From positions 1 to 5,759 of the forward strand of contig CAYMKE010000196.1 in the NCBI GenBank assembly GCA_964390955.1: a stretch of 5,759 nt of DNA. Direction: 5' to 3'. Position 1 is the first letter of the stretch, and each line of letters opens with the position of its first letter. This stretch comes from CAYMKE01 sp964390955. GTDB lineage: Bacteria > Bacteroidota > Bacteroidia > Bacteroidales > JBBRXJ01. Shown here one piece after another: positions 1 through 5,759 of this stretch. The notes beneath the pieces are model-generated. The model was not told where the DNA came from, did not search any database, and was given only the letters and a program-made list of their open reading frames with translations. Position numbers and translations under genes: made by a program.

Positions 1-39
1 CAGGTTATATTTGATGTTTTAAAAAAGGGCGAACACTAA
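1..39 (+). other. Possible 3' tail of a gene entering from the left edge
   Basis: Two plus-strand frames are open from the window edge and end just before or inside the terminator hairpin. Frame 1 reads QVIFDVLKKGEH and stops at 37-39. Frame 2 reads RLYLMF and stops at 20-22. Frame 2 ends exactly where the hairpin begins, which is the usual arrangement. Frame 1 gives a more protein-like tail but would put its stop in the hairpin loop. With so few codons no product can be assigned, and either reading, or neither, may be true. Confidence 0.2.
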
Positions 40-55
40 CAGGTTCGCCCTTTTT
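22..55. terminator. Rho-independent terminator, probably bidirectional
   Basis: A perfect 8-bp GC-rich stem, GGGCGAAC (27-34) with GTTCGCCC (43-50), encloses an 8-nt loop. It is flanked by an A tract at 22-26 and a T tract at 51-55, which can extend the stem to 13 bp. Because each strand ends its stem in a U run, it can stop transcription from the left (a gene outside the window). It can also stop leftward transcription of the surface-protein gene, whose stop codon is about 65 bp away. No other strong hairpin lies between that stop codon and this structure. Confidence 0.85.
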
Positions 56-119
56 AAGATTATAAAAACATCTCATCCCGCAATCTATGTTGTCAGCTAT
101 TTCTTCTATTTGTTATTCA

Positions 120-2435
120 TCATCTTATCAATACTACTTCTCCTTTTTTTGAATGTTTTTTCCCGTTCAGGGTGACGACTTCCAATGTATAAAAATAAAT
201 TCCCATGGGTTGTTTTTCTCCTCCGAATGTCCCGTCCCATCCGGTATTTATGTTGTCAGATTCAAAGACCAGGGCACCCCATTTGTTGAAAATCCGGAAA
301 TTGATTTTTTCAAACGGGCCGCCATACACGTATAACACATCATTGACATAGTCGTTGTTCGGGCTGAACGCATCGGGTACTGCATAATGGCTTGCAATGA
401 TGATTTTTTTGGATTCGCTGTCTTTGCAATGGTCTGCACTGATGGCTTCCAACTTTACATTATATGTTCCCTGGTCGGGATAACTGTAAGTGGGACTGTT
501 TTTTTTTGATATCATGCTATTGTTGCCAAAATCCCAATTATAATAGTGTGCATTTGTTGAAGTATTCGTAAAATGGATATCCTCATTCACTCCATAATTC
601 GTTTTGGCTGTCTCAAATGATGCAGTGGGGATCACAGGGGTTATTATGTTGCTGTCTTTACGGCTTACACAACCCTGGTCTGAAATTGCAGTGAGAGTAA
701 CCTGTTCAATATCTTCTGTTTGTTTTCTTTCATATGTAAATGATTCCTGATAAAATAATATATCTGTGCCCGGGTTCCATATTACAGAATCTATATACCC
801 CCGGGCGATGGATGATTGATCGTAAAACTGAATGTTGTCGCATCCGGCATTGTATTCAAATTCAACTACAGGCAGAGGGTATGTTGTAGCTTGTTTCGTG
901 ACTGAATCAATACACCCGGTTTGTGATTCGGCGATCAGGGTTACCTTTGTATTGGTATCCTGTGTAAATGCATAACGGGTTGTTTGTTTATGTACTAAAG
1001 AGTCAAAAGGAAAAATCCATGTGAATGTTTTGACATCATTTAGTGGGATGGTTGTGTTGGCACTGAAGCGTACAGAAGTATTGAGGCATCCGGGTTTATA
1101 CATCACAGAAGGGGATGGGCGTGGATTGACTTGCATCAACAGTGTGTCACTGGGAATTGAATTGCCGGAGGAGATTGTTATCATGCATGAGTAATACCCC
1201 TGGCCAGATATTGTTATACTGTCAAGAAAGAGAGTGTCATTTTGTGCCCCCTGGATATTAACCCCGTTCTTTTGCCATTGGTATTGAAATTCCTCAGGAT
1301 GGATGTTGAGCGTGATGAATGTATTCAGTCCTTCACAAATCGTATCGCTTTTGGTTATCAGCAGAAATTCGGGGGCCGCGTTCATTGTTTCATCTGCTCC
1401 AATGTCAATTGTGCCGTTTATTATCCGGTTGTCCCCGTCAATATCATGTGGTGCGATATTATGATTTGTAATGTTCGGGTCGCCATTGTCTGTGCATGGA
1501 GATTCGGGTGATAAATGCCAATCTGCATTTGCAGCTGTTTCACCGGTGCCTGTAAATGATGAAGGATTGATGAATTCCGGATCTTCATCAATGTTTCCTG
1601 CGCCGGGATGGCCGCCTTCAATTAAAGAATAAGAGACTTGAGAAATATTGCCGTCCATCTCATTGCCCCAAACGATTGTATTGATGACATGAGGATTGGA
1701 AGAATTGGAATAAATGCCGCTGCCCTCTCCGGTTGTGGCTTTATTATTACAGATGGTATTGCAATACATTCTGGAATTCGAAGAACTGTTTAAATATACG
1801 CCACCCCCGGAAGATGCTTCGTTATTTGTAATAATATTGTTCGTAATATTTATTTGTTGTGAACTGTTCACATACATGCCGCCTCCTTCTCCTGTTGCTT
1901 TGTTATTGATGATCATGCAATTTCTGATGTATGGAGTGGCATTGTTAATGTATATGCCTCCACCTTTGGCTTCGGACAAGTTATTCAGTATTTTAGTGTA
2001 TTCCAGTTTTATTTTACTAAAGTCATTGATATAAATTGCTCCCCCATCACCTGAGGATTTTGCATTTTTAAACACACAATATGTTAGAAATGAGCTGTCA
2101 TTTTCAGATGAAATGCCGTCAAAATGGATGCCGTCCCAACTGTTTCCTACAGAATTGAATACGATTAATGAATCGGAATTCCCTTTCGCTATGATGCTTC
2201 CTTTTACAAGCAGGGGATAATGGCCCCTGAATTCAATACACGTACCGGGATTTATATGGAGTATTGCATCTTCTTCTATTGTAACGCTGCCTGTAATGAA
2301 TACCGTATCGGTTTTCCAATGATTTTCTCCGTTTAAACTGCCTGAAACCGTAATGTTTTCAGCAATAGCATGATGTGGTGAGAGCACTTGTGATACGATG
2401 AATAAGAAAACGAGCAATTGGTTGTGTTTTTTCAT
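120..2435 (-). CDS. Secreted beta-helix/Ig-like/PKD surface protein with T9SS type B sorting domain
   Basis: 771 residues, predicted to be exported by Sec and then moved across the outer membrane by the type IX secretion system. Residues 1-25 form a signal peptide: KK at the N-terminus, a hydrophobic core LLVFLFIV, and a likely cut after AIA. Residues about 45-260 form a right-handed parallel beta-helix with five GG(G/A)(I/M/V)Y(I/V/L)N-type coils 26-28 residues apart. Residues about 282-350 hold the DPEF...SPESPC...DIDGDNR...DIGADE block that often closes such helices in surface proteins. Residues about 355-437 look Ig-like (C367, W387, YYSC ending at C417). Three PKD-like units follow (about 438-520, 521-600, 602-681); the last has the classic YNWDFG at 632-637 and a YPDQGTYNV strand. 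Residues 686-771 match the gliding-motility CHU_C/type B domain: FSPNND, RIFNKWG, GWDG, PMGIYFYTLEV and terminal KKGEVVLIR. The start is the only ATG that supplies a signal peptide; the leader is A/T-rich without a Shine-Dalgarno. The ligand or substrate is unknown. No catalytic residues are evident, so an adhesin or structural role is inferred. Confidence 0.93.
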   Translation of the reverse strand: MKKHNQLLVFLFIVSQVLSPHHAIAENITVSGSLNGENHWKTDTVFITGSVTIEEDAILHINPGTCIEFRGHYPLLVKGSIIAKGNSDSLIVFNSVGNSWDGIHFDGISSENDSSFLTYCVFKNAKSSGDGGAIYINDFSKIKLEYTKILNNLSEAKGGGIYINNATPYIRNCMIINNKATGEGGGMYVNSSQQINITNNIITNNEASSGGGVYLNSSSNSRMYCNTICNNKATTGEGSGIYSNSSNPHVINTIVWGNEMDGNISQVSYSLIEGGHPGAGNIDEDPEFINPSSFTGTGETAANADWHLSPESPCTDNGDPNITNHNIAPHDIDGDNRIINGTIDIGADETMNAAPEFLLITKSDTICEGLNTFITLNIHPEEFQYQWQKNGVNIQGAQNDTLFLDSITISGQGYYSCMITISSGNSIPSDTLLMQVNPRPSPSVMYKPGCLNTSVRFSANTTIPLNDVKTFTWIFPFDSLVHKQTTRYAFTQDTNTKVTLIAESQTGCIDSVTKQATTYPLPVVEFEYNAGCDNIQFYDQSSIARGYIDSVIWNPGTDILFYQESFTYERKQTEDIEQVTLTAISDQGCVSRKDSNIITPVIPTASFETAKTNYGVNEDIHFTNTSTNAHYYNWDFGNNSMISKKNSPTYSYPDQGTYNVKLEAISADHCKDSESKKIIIASHYAVPDAFSPNNDYVNDVLYVYGGPFEKINFRIFNKWGALVFESDNINTGWDGTFGGEKQPMGIYFYTLEVVTLNGKKHSKKGEVVLIR
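1704..2045 (-). repeat. Coding repeat: beta-helix coils of the surface protein
   Basis: Five diverged copies of a coil motif lie at protein residues 131-137 (GGAIYIN), 158-164 (GGGIYIN), 184-190 (GGGMYVN), 210-216 (GGGVYLN) and 238-244 (GSGIYSN), spaced 27, 26, 26 and 28 residues. Asn-rich turns such as NNKATGEG (177-184) and NNKATTGEG (230-238) alternate with the strands. The spacing is a little longer than the 22-25 residues of a short pectate-lyase-type coil, which implies a small loop per turn. At the DNA level the copies are similar but clearly diverged, so this is an old internal repeat, not a recent tandem duplication. Confidence 0.8.
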
Positions 2436-2446
2436 TCGTTTATTTT

Positions 2447-2478
2447 TTAGAAGTTAGAAGTAAATACATTTATGTTTG
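2447..2478 (+). promoter_or_regulatory. Putative Bacteroidota-type promoter for the TPR/PD40 gene
   Basis: TATGTTTG at 2471-2478 is an exact match to the -7 element TAnnTTTG used by the primary sigma factor of Bacteroidota. About 20 bp upstream, TTAG (2447-2450) sits where the -33 TTG/TTTG element is expected but is a poor match. Transcription would begin near 2485, giving a leader of about 50 nt before the ATG at 2535. No equally good element was found on the opposite strand for the divergent surface-protein gene. Confidence 0.45.
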
Positions 2479-2534
2479 TTTCAGGTACAGAAAGTTTTTT
2501 TAATTTTACGAAATAAAAGTAAAAAAAAGATTCT

Positions 2535-3887
2535 ATGATCAGAAAAATTACAAATAAATTTTTAAAAATAAGATTTTTTATAAATATAACCATACTATCT
2601 GTGTGTTTTTTTACCCTTAATGCCTGGGAGAATCAAGAATCCGGTGTGTATGTTCAGGACTACGGGGCGGTTGAGGATGTTTCAACTGACCTAAAAACAG
2701 GTGATTACTTTTTAAAAGAATCAATTAACCATAAAGCCGTAACTTTTTTTTTAAAAGCATATAAAGAAAGAGAAGAAAGCCCGTCACTTAATTACAAAAT
2801 AGGAGAGAGCTATTTAGGTACGTGCGAAAAACATAAGAGCCTTAAATATTTTAAAAAAGCAAAGAATTTGGATCCGGGTGTTGCAGAGGACATTGATTAT
2901 AAAACAGGACTCGGCTATCATTTAAATTATCAATTTGATAGTGCATTGATGATGTATCAACAATATTATGACAACATGAAACAATCGAATAATAAAACTG
3001 CAATGCAAAAGGCCCGGCGCAGCATGGAGCAAAGCAATGCTGCCAAACGAATGGTGGCAGACCGGGTTCCTTCTGTAATTTATAATATTGGTGACTCCAT
3101 AAATACTAAGTTCCCGGAATACAGGCCGCTTTTATCCCAAAAAGAAAGCATCTTGTTTTATACTTCAAGGAGGAAAATTACAGCAGGAGGCGCTATAGAT
3201 GAAAAGGATTTTTATTTTTATGAAGATGTATACAGCTCTAAAAAGACGGATGGTGAATGGGGCGAGGGAAAACGTCTTACTTCTTTTATTAACAGTTCTT
3301 ATCATAATGCATTTGTAGGCAATGGCATCCATGGCTCCCAGGTTATTGTATTCAATGGCAAAAAAAACGGGGGAGATCTTTTTTATATGAGATATGACGG
3401 GAAAGATTGGGAAAAACCTGTAGCGTTTCCCAAAGAAATTAATACCAAATGGAGGGAGTCGTGTGGTTGTTTCTCCAGGACAGGAGATACCCTGTTTTTT
3501 GTGAGCAATAGAAAAGACAAATCATTAGGAGGAGGTGATATCTATTTCAGTCACCGTTGTGGCAGAAATAAATGGACTGAACCGGTGAATCTCGGAGATA
3601 AGATTAATACACCTTATGATGAGTACGGTATTTCACTCGATCCTTCCGGGAATACATTGTTTTTTAGCTCTAAAGGCCATGAAAATATGGGTGGATATGA
3701 TATATTTCAAATAAAAATGACGGACAAAGGCTGGTCTGAGCCGGAAAATTTGGGGTATCCTATAAACACCCCGTTTGATGATCTCTTTTATATTATGAGT
3801 CATGATCAATGCACCGGCTATTTTTCTTCAAACAGAGAAGGAGGAGAAGGCAGTTTTGATATCTATTATGTTAAATTTTGTGATTAA
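2535..3887 (+). CDS. Exported TPR and PD40 (WD40-like) repeat protein, PorE/OmpA-family-like without the OmpA domain
   Basis: 450 residues. Residues about 1-30 look like a signal peptide: basic KITNKFLKIR, hydrophobic FFINITILSVCFFTL, possible cut after LNA at 30. The cysteine at 24 lies in LSVC, a poor lipobox, so a lipoprotein is unlikely. Residues about 50-145 are TPR-like helices (ALMMYQQYYD and KSLKYFKKAKNLDP are typical). Residues about 190-448 are PD40 beta-propeller blades, with recurring signatures such as DTLFFVSNR, GGGDIYFS, NTLFFSSKG, GGYDIFQIK and CTGYFSSNR. Linkers of the form W(T/S)EP(V/E)NLG..INTP recur between blades. This order is that of the N-terminal part of PorE and related Bacteroidota envelope proteins, which continue into a CarboxypepD-like domain and a C-terminal OmpA peptidoglycan-binding domain. 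Here the protein ends in YYVKFCD right after the last blade. It probably sits in the periplasm or at the outer membrane as a binding scaffold; its partner is unknown. The ATG is preceded by an A-rich stretch, with no Shine-Dalgarno. The first roughly 30 codons are markedly A/T-rich, as is common around Bacteroidota starts. Confidence 0.85.
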   Translation: MIRKITNKFLKIRFFINITILSVCFFTLNAWENQESGVYVQDYGAVEDVSTDLKTGDYFLKESINHKAVTFFLKAYKEREESPSLNYKIGESYLGTCEKHKSLKYFKKAKNLDPGVAEDIDYKTGLGYHLNYQFDSALMMYQQYYDNMKQSNNKTAMQKARRSMEQSNAAKRMVADRVPSVIYNIGDSINTKFPEYRPLLSQKESILFYTSRRKITAGGAIDEKDFYFYEDVYSSKKTDGEWGEGKRLTSFINSSYHNAFVGNGIHGSQVIVFNGKKNGGDLFYMRYDGKDWEKPVAFPKEINTKWRESCGCFSRTGDTLFFVSNRKDKSLGGGDIYFSHRCGRNKWTEPVNLGDKINTPYDEYGISLDPSGNTLFFSSKGHENMGGYDIFQIKMTDKGWSEPENLGYPINTPFDDLFYIMSHDQCTGYFSSNREGGEGSFDIYYVKFCD

Positions 3888-3896
3888 TAAAAAAAA

Positions 3897-4109
3897 TTAA
3901 TGATACTCTAATTGAGTTACTTTTTTAAGTACCTTTTTATTAAATTTTTTTATAAATTTTGCAGCAACAGGATCTCTTCCTAGCCGTTTATAATGATAAA
4001 GAGTCTCCGGGTTATTTGCCCCTCCGGGCAGAAATAATATGTCATAATGGCTGGCATTTGATTTATTAATATTTTTGATTATTTTAGATGCAAAATTAAG
4101 TAAACTTGT
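3897..4109 (-). pseudogene. Start-less 70-codon ORF, possible relic of a DJ-1/PfpI-like gene
   Basis: This fills nearly the whole 228-bp gap between the PD40 gene and comM. On the minus strand the frame is open from just after a TAG (4110-4112) to a TAA at 3897-3899. It has no ATG, GTG or TTG start in frame. The translation looks protein-like: HYDILFLPGGANNPETL at residues 21-37, then DPVAAKFIKKF at 46-56, then a Lys-rich tail ending QLEYH. The YDxLxLPGG...NPExL...AxxFIxxF order recalls the strand and loop just ahead of the nucleophile elbow in DJ-1/PfpI-family proteins. That family's N-terminal strand and the Cys-His-Gly elbow are absent, and the gap from PGG to the helix is about four residues longer than I expect. 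So the reading as a decayed internal fragment is tentative; chance openness in A/T-rich DNA or an unrelated gene remnant is possible. Confidence 0.3.
4070..4077 (+). promoter_or_regulatory. Putative -7 element of the comM promoter
   Basis: TATTTTTG matches the Bacteroidota -7 consensus TAnnTTTG and lies 38 bp upstream of the comM ATG, predicting a leader of roughly 30 nt. At the expected -33 spacing the sequence is ATGG (4047-4050), only a weak likeness to TTG. A/T-rich DNA produces such matches by chance, so this is a candidate only. It supports separate transcription of comM from the PD40 gene, which ends 228 bp upstream. Confidence 0.35.
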
Positions 4110-4115
4110 CTAAGT

Positions 4116-5654
4116 ATGTTGGTTAAAACGTTTGGTTATGCTGTTCAGGGGATTAATGCAATCCCGATTACTATAGAAGTAAGTGTATCCCAGGGTGCGA
4201 AATTTTTACTTGTCGGCCTGCCTGACAACGCTGTAAAGGAAAGCCAGCAAAGGATATATACAGCCCTGTCTACAAATGATTTCAGGAGGCCGGGCAAAAA
4301 GGTGGTGATCAACATGGCTCCTGCAGATATTAAAAAAGAGGGAGCAGCGTATGACTTGCCACTGGCCGTGGGATTATTAGCCGCTACAGGCCAAATTGAA
4401 CCTGAAAATCTCGATCAATACGTGATCATGGGCGAACTATCACTCGATGGAAGCCTTCAGCCGATTAAAGGCGTGCTGCCCATTGCCATCAAAGCCAGGG
4501 AACAGGGGTTTAAAGGCATCGTGCTTCCTGTTCAGAATGCACGTGAAGCTGCCGTGGTGAATGATCTTGAAGTATATGGAGCGCTAAATATCCGTGAGGT
4601 GGCAGATTTTTTGAATGATGTTACGCGAATTGATCCAACCATTGTGCATACACGCGAAGAGTTTTTTTCCAATGCCAATCATTATGAAATAGATTTTGCC
4701 GACGTAAAAGGACAGGAGAATGTTAAAAGGGCAATAGAAATATCGGCTGCGGGGGGGCATAATATTTTGATGATAGGCCCTCCGGGGGCAGGTAAGACGA
4801 TGATTGCCAAAAGAATACCGACAATTATACCGCCCCTCACGTTGCATGAGGCTCTTGAAACGACAAAGATACATTCTGTTGTAGGCAAGCTGGATGAAAA
4901 AACGTCTTTGATGACAAAGAGGCCTTTTCGTTCACCCCATCATACGGTGAGTGATGTAGCATTGGTTGGTGGAGGCTCATTTCCGCAACCCGGTGAAATA
5001 TCACTGGCACATAATGGCGTGCTTTTCCTTGATGAGCTCCCGGAATTTAAACGCAATGTTTTGGAAGTGATGCGTCAGCCGCTGGAAGACAGGGTGATTA
5101 CTATTTCAAGGGCACGGTTTACTGTAGAATACCCTGCAAGCCTGATGTTGGTGGCTTCTATGAATCCATGCCCATGTGGATATTATAATCATCCTGAGAA
5201 AGAATGTGTTTGTGCCCCGGGAATGATTCAACGATATTTAAACCGTATTTCAGGCCCTTTGCTTGACAGGATTGATATTCATATTGAAGTAACTCCTGTG
5301 CCCTTTAATGAATTGTCTAAGATGAAAGAAAGTGAAGATAGTGAAACCATCAGGCACCGCGTGATAAAAGCCAGGGAAAAACAGGAGAATCGGTTTGAAA
5401 AACATCAGCATATTCATACCAATGCCCAAATGAGCTCAAAACTATTACGAGAGCATTGTGAGATAGATAAAGCCGGCCAGAATTTATTAAAGAATGCCAT
5501 GAATACCCTGGGCTTGTCTGCCCGGGCTTATGACAGAATCCTGAAATTGTCCCGCACCATCGCTGACCTGGAACATAAAGACCACATTGAAGCTCATCAT
5601 CTTGCCGAAGCCATTCAGTACCGGAGCCTTGACAGAGAGAACTGGGGAACATGA
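4116..5654 (+). CDS. comM: ComM/YifB family Mg-chelatase-like AAA+ ATPase
   Basis: 512 residues, the full usual length for this family (about 500-510). Family members are hexameric AAA+ motors. In Vibrio and other naturally competent bacteria ComM is a helicase that promotes branch migration as imported DNA is integrated, and it is widely conserved beyond known competent species. The N-terminal ChlI/Lon-S16-like domain spans about 20-140 (VGLPDNAVKES and INMAPADIKKEG are family signatures). The AAA+ module spans about 190-395. It has Walker A GPPGAGKT at 221-228, Walker B VLFLDE at 302-307, the FRSPHHTVSD segment at 271-280, sensor-1 region ASMNPCPCG at 347-355, a CPCG...CVC cysteine cluster (C352, C354, C364, C366), and the arginine-bearing GPLLDRIDIHIEV at 380-392. 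The C-terminal Mg-chelatase lid domain spans about 400-505, with LSARAYDRILKLSRTIADL. All key residues are present, with no frameshift. The ATG at 4116 gives the family N-terminus (VKTFGYAVQGI); no Shine-Dalgarno precedes it. Its role in DNA uptake in this organism is inferred only. Confidence 0.97.
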   Translation: MLVKTFGYAVQGINAIPITIEVSVSQGAKFLLVGLPDNAVKESQQRIYTALSTNDFRRPGKKVVINMAPADIKKEGAAYDLPLAVGLLAATGQIEPENLDQYVIMGELSLDGSLQPIKGVLPIAIKAREQGFKGIVLPVQNAREAAVVNDLEVYGALNIREVADFLNDVTRIDPTIVHTREEFFSNANHYEIDFADVKGQENVKRAIEISAAGGHNILMIGPPGAGKTMIAKRIPTIIPPLTLHEALETTKIHSVVGKLDEKTSLMTKRPFRSPHHTVSDVALVGGGSFPQPGEISLAHNGVLFLDELPEFKRNVLEVMRQPLEDRVITISRARFTVEYPASLMLVASMNPCPCGYYNHPEKECVCAPGMIQRYLNRISGPLLDRIDIHIEVTPVPFNELSKMKESEDSETIRHRVIKAREKQENRFEKHQHIHTNAQMSSKLLREHCEIDKAGQNLLKNAMNTLGLSARAYDRILKLSRTIADLEHKDHIEAHHLAEAIQYRSLDRENWGT

Positions 5655-5759
5655 GGTGGACAGGACAAATAAATATTACAATTAGAAACTTTCTGAAGAA
5701 GTACAATTAGTGTCCGTCTCTAAAGTCAAGTGTTTGGATCATAATGTTCGGTAACGAGG
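5655..5759. other. Right-edge intergenic stretch, nothing assignable
   Basis: No clear terminator follows the comM stop codon. A 9-bp direct repeat TACAATTAG occurs at 5677-5685 and 5702-5710. An ATG at 5744-5746 (reading MFGNE) is open to the edge on the plus strand. On the minus strand a frame open from the edge ends at 5707-5709 with the tail IQTLDFRDGH. Both are too short to call, so the next gene may begin or end here. Confidence 0.4.

Noticed and set aside
1714..2034. A 106-codon plus-strand frame, and similar frames at 153-335 and 1242-1511, opposite the surface-protein gene
   Set aside because: They are antisense shadows of a well-supported coding frame. Their Pro/Leu-rich repeats are the complement of the Gly-rich beta-helix coils.
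2535..2610. Lipoprotein signal at Cys24 of the PD40 protein
   Set aside because: The residues before the cysteine are L-S-V, and a valine at -1 does not fit a lipobox. A hydrophobic stretch continues past it, which fits ordinary signal peptidase cleavage better.
3883..3931. Weak hairpins after the PD40 gene (ATTAAT around seven A's at 3883-3901; TACTT/AAGTA at 3918-3931)
   Set aside because: The stems are only 5-6 bp and entirely or mostly A/T, so stability would be low. They could arise by chance in this A/T-rich gap, so I do not call a terminator.
4014..4033. Hairpin TGCCC-CTCC-GGGCA in the gap before comM
   Set aside because: It coincides with the LPGGA codons of the minus-strand ORF, the stem is only 5 bp and no U run follows it, so it is more likely codon-driven than a terminator.
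5163..5216. CPCG...CVC cysteine cluster in the ATPase as a possible inserted zinc finger
   Set aside because: This cysteine segment is a normal feature of ComM/YifB proteins, not an insertion peculiar to this gene.
5350..5706. A 118-codon minus-strand frame over the end of comM, and similar frames at 4584-4874 and 4682-4888
   Set aside because: They overlap the conserved AAA+ and C-terminal domains of comM, have no recognisable domains, and read as antisense shadows.

Overview
The window looks like chromosomal DNA of a member of the Bacteroidota. Three things point there. A large surface protein carries the gliding-motility/type IX secretion (T9SS) type B C-terminal domain. The genes lack Shine-Dalgarno sequences and start behind A/T-rich leaders. 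Two intergenic regions carry matches to the Bacteroidota -7 promoter element TAnnTTTG. The species cannot be named from this sequence.

Layout: (1) The left edge holds a strong, A/T-flanked, bidirectional-type intrinsic terminator, and possibly the last codons of a gene that lies mostly outside the window. (2) A 771-residue secreted protein is encoded on the minus strand (120-2435). It has a signal peptide, a right-handed parallel beta-helix built of GGGIYxN coils, an Ig-like domain, PKD-like repeats and a T9SS type B sorting domain. (3) A 99-bp divergent intergenic region contains a good TAnnTTTG element facing right. (4) A 450-residue exported TPR plus PD40 (WD40-like) protein is encoded on the plus strand (2535-3887). 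It resembles the N-terminal part of PorE/OmpA-type T9SS-associated envelope proteins but ends before any OmpA-like peptidoglycan-binding domain. (5) A 228-bp gap follows. Its minus strand is open for 70 codons with a protein-like translation but no start codon, and I tentatively read it as a gene relic. (6) A complete ComM/YifB-type AAA+ ATPase gene lies on the plus strand (4116-5654). (7) About 100 bp at the right edge has no assignable gene.

Functionally, the two divergent genes fit an envelope theme: a T9SS-exported surface adhesin-like protein next to a periplasmic or outer-membrane-associated PD40 protein. The usual PorP/SprF-like partner of type B cargo is not in the window. The ComM homologue is a separate housekeeping or competence function with its own probable promoter, and nothing here ties it to the surface genes. 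I see no RNA genes, CRISPR array, complete mobile element or clearly new multi-gene system. The least explained item is the start-less ORF between the PD40 gene and comM.
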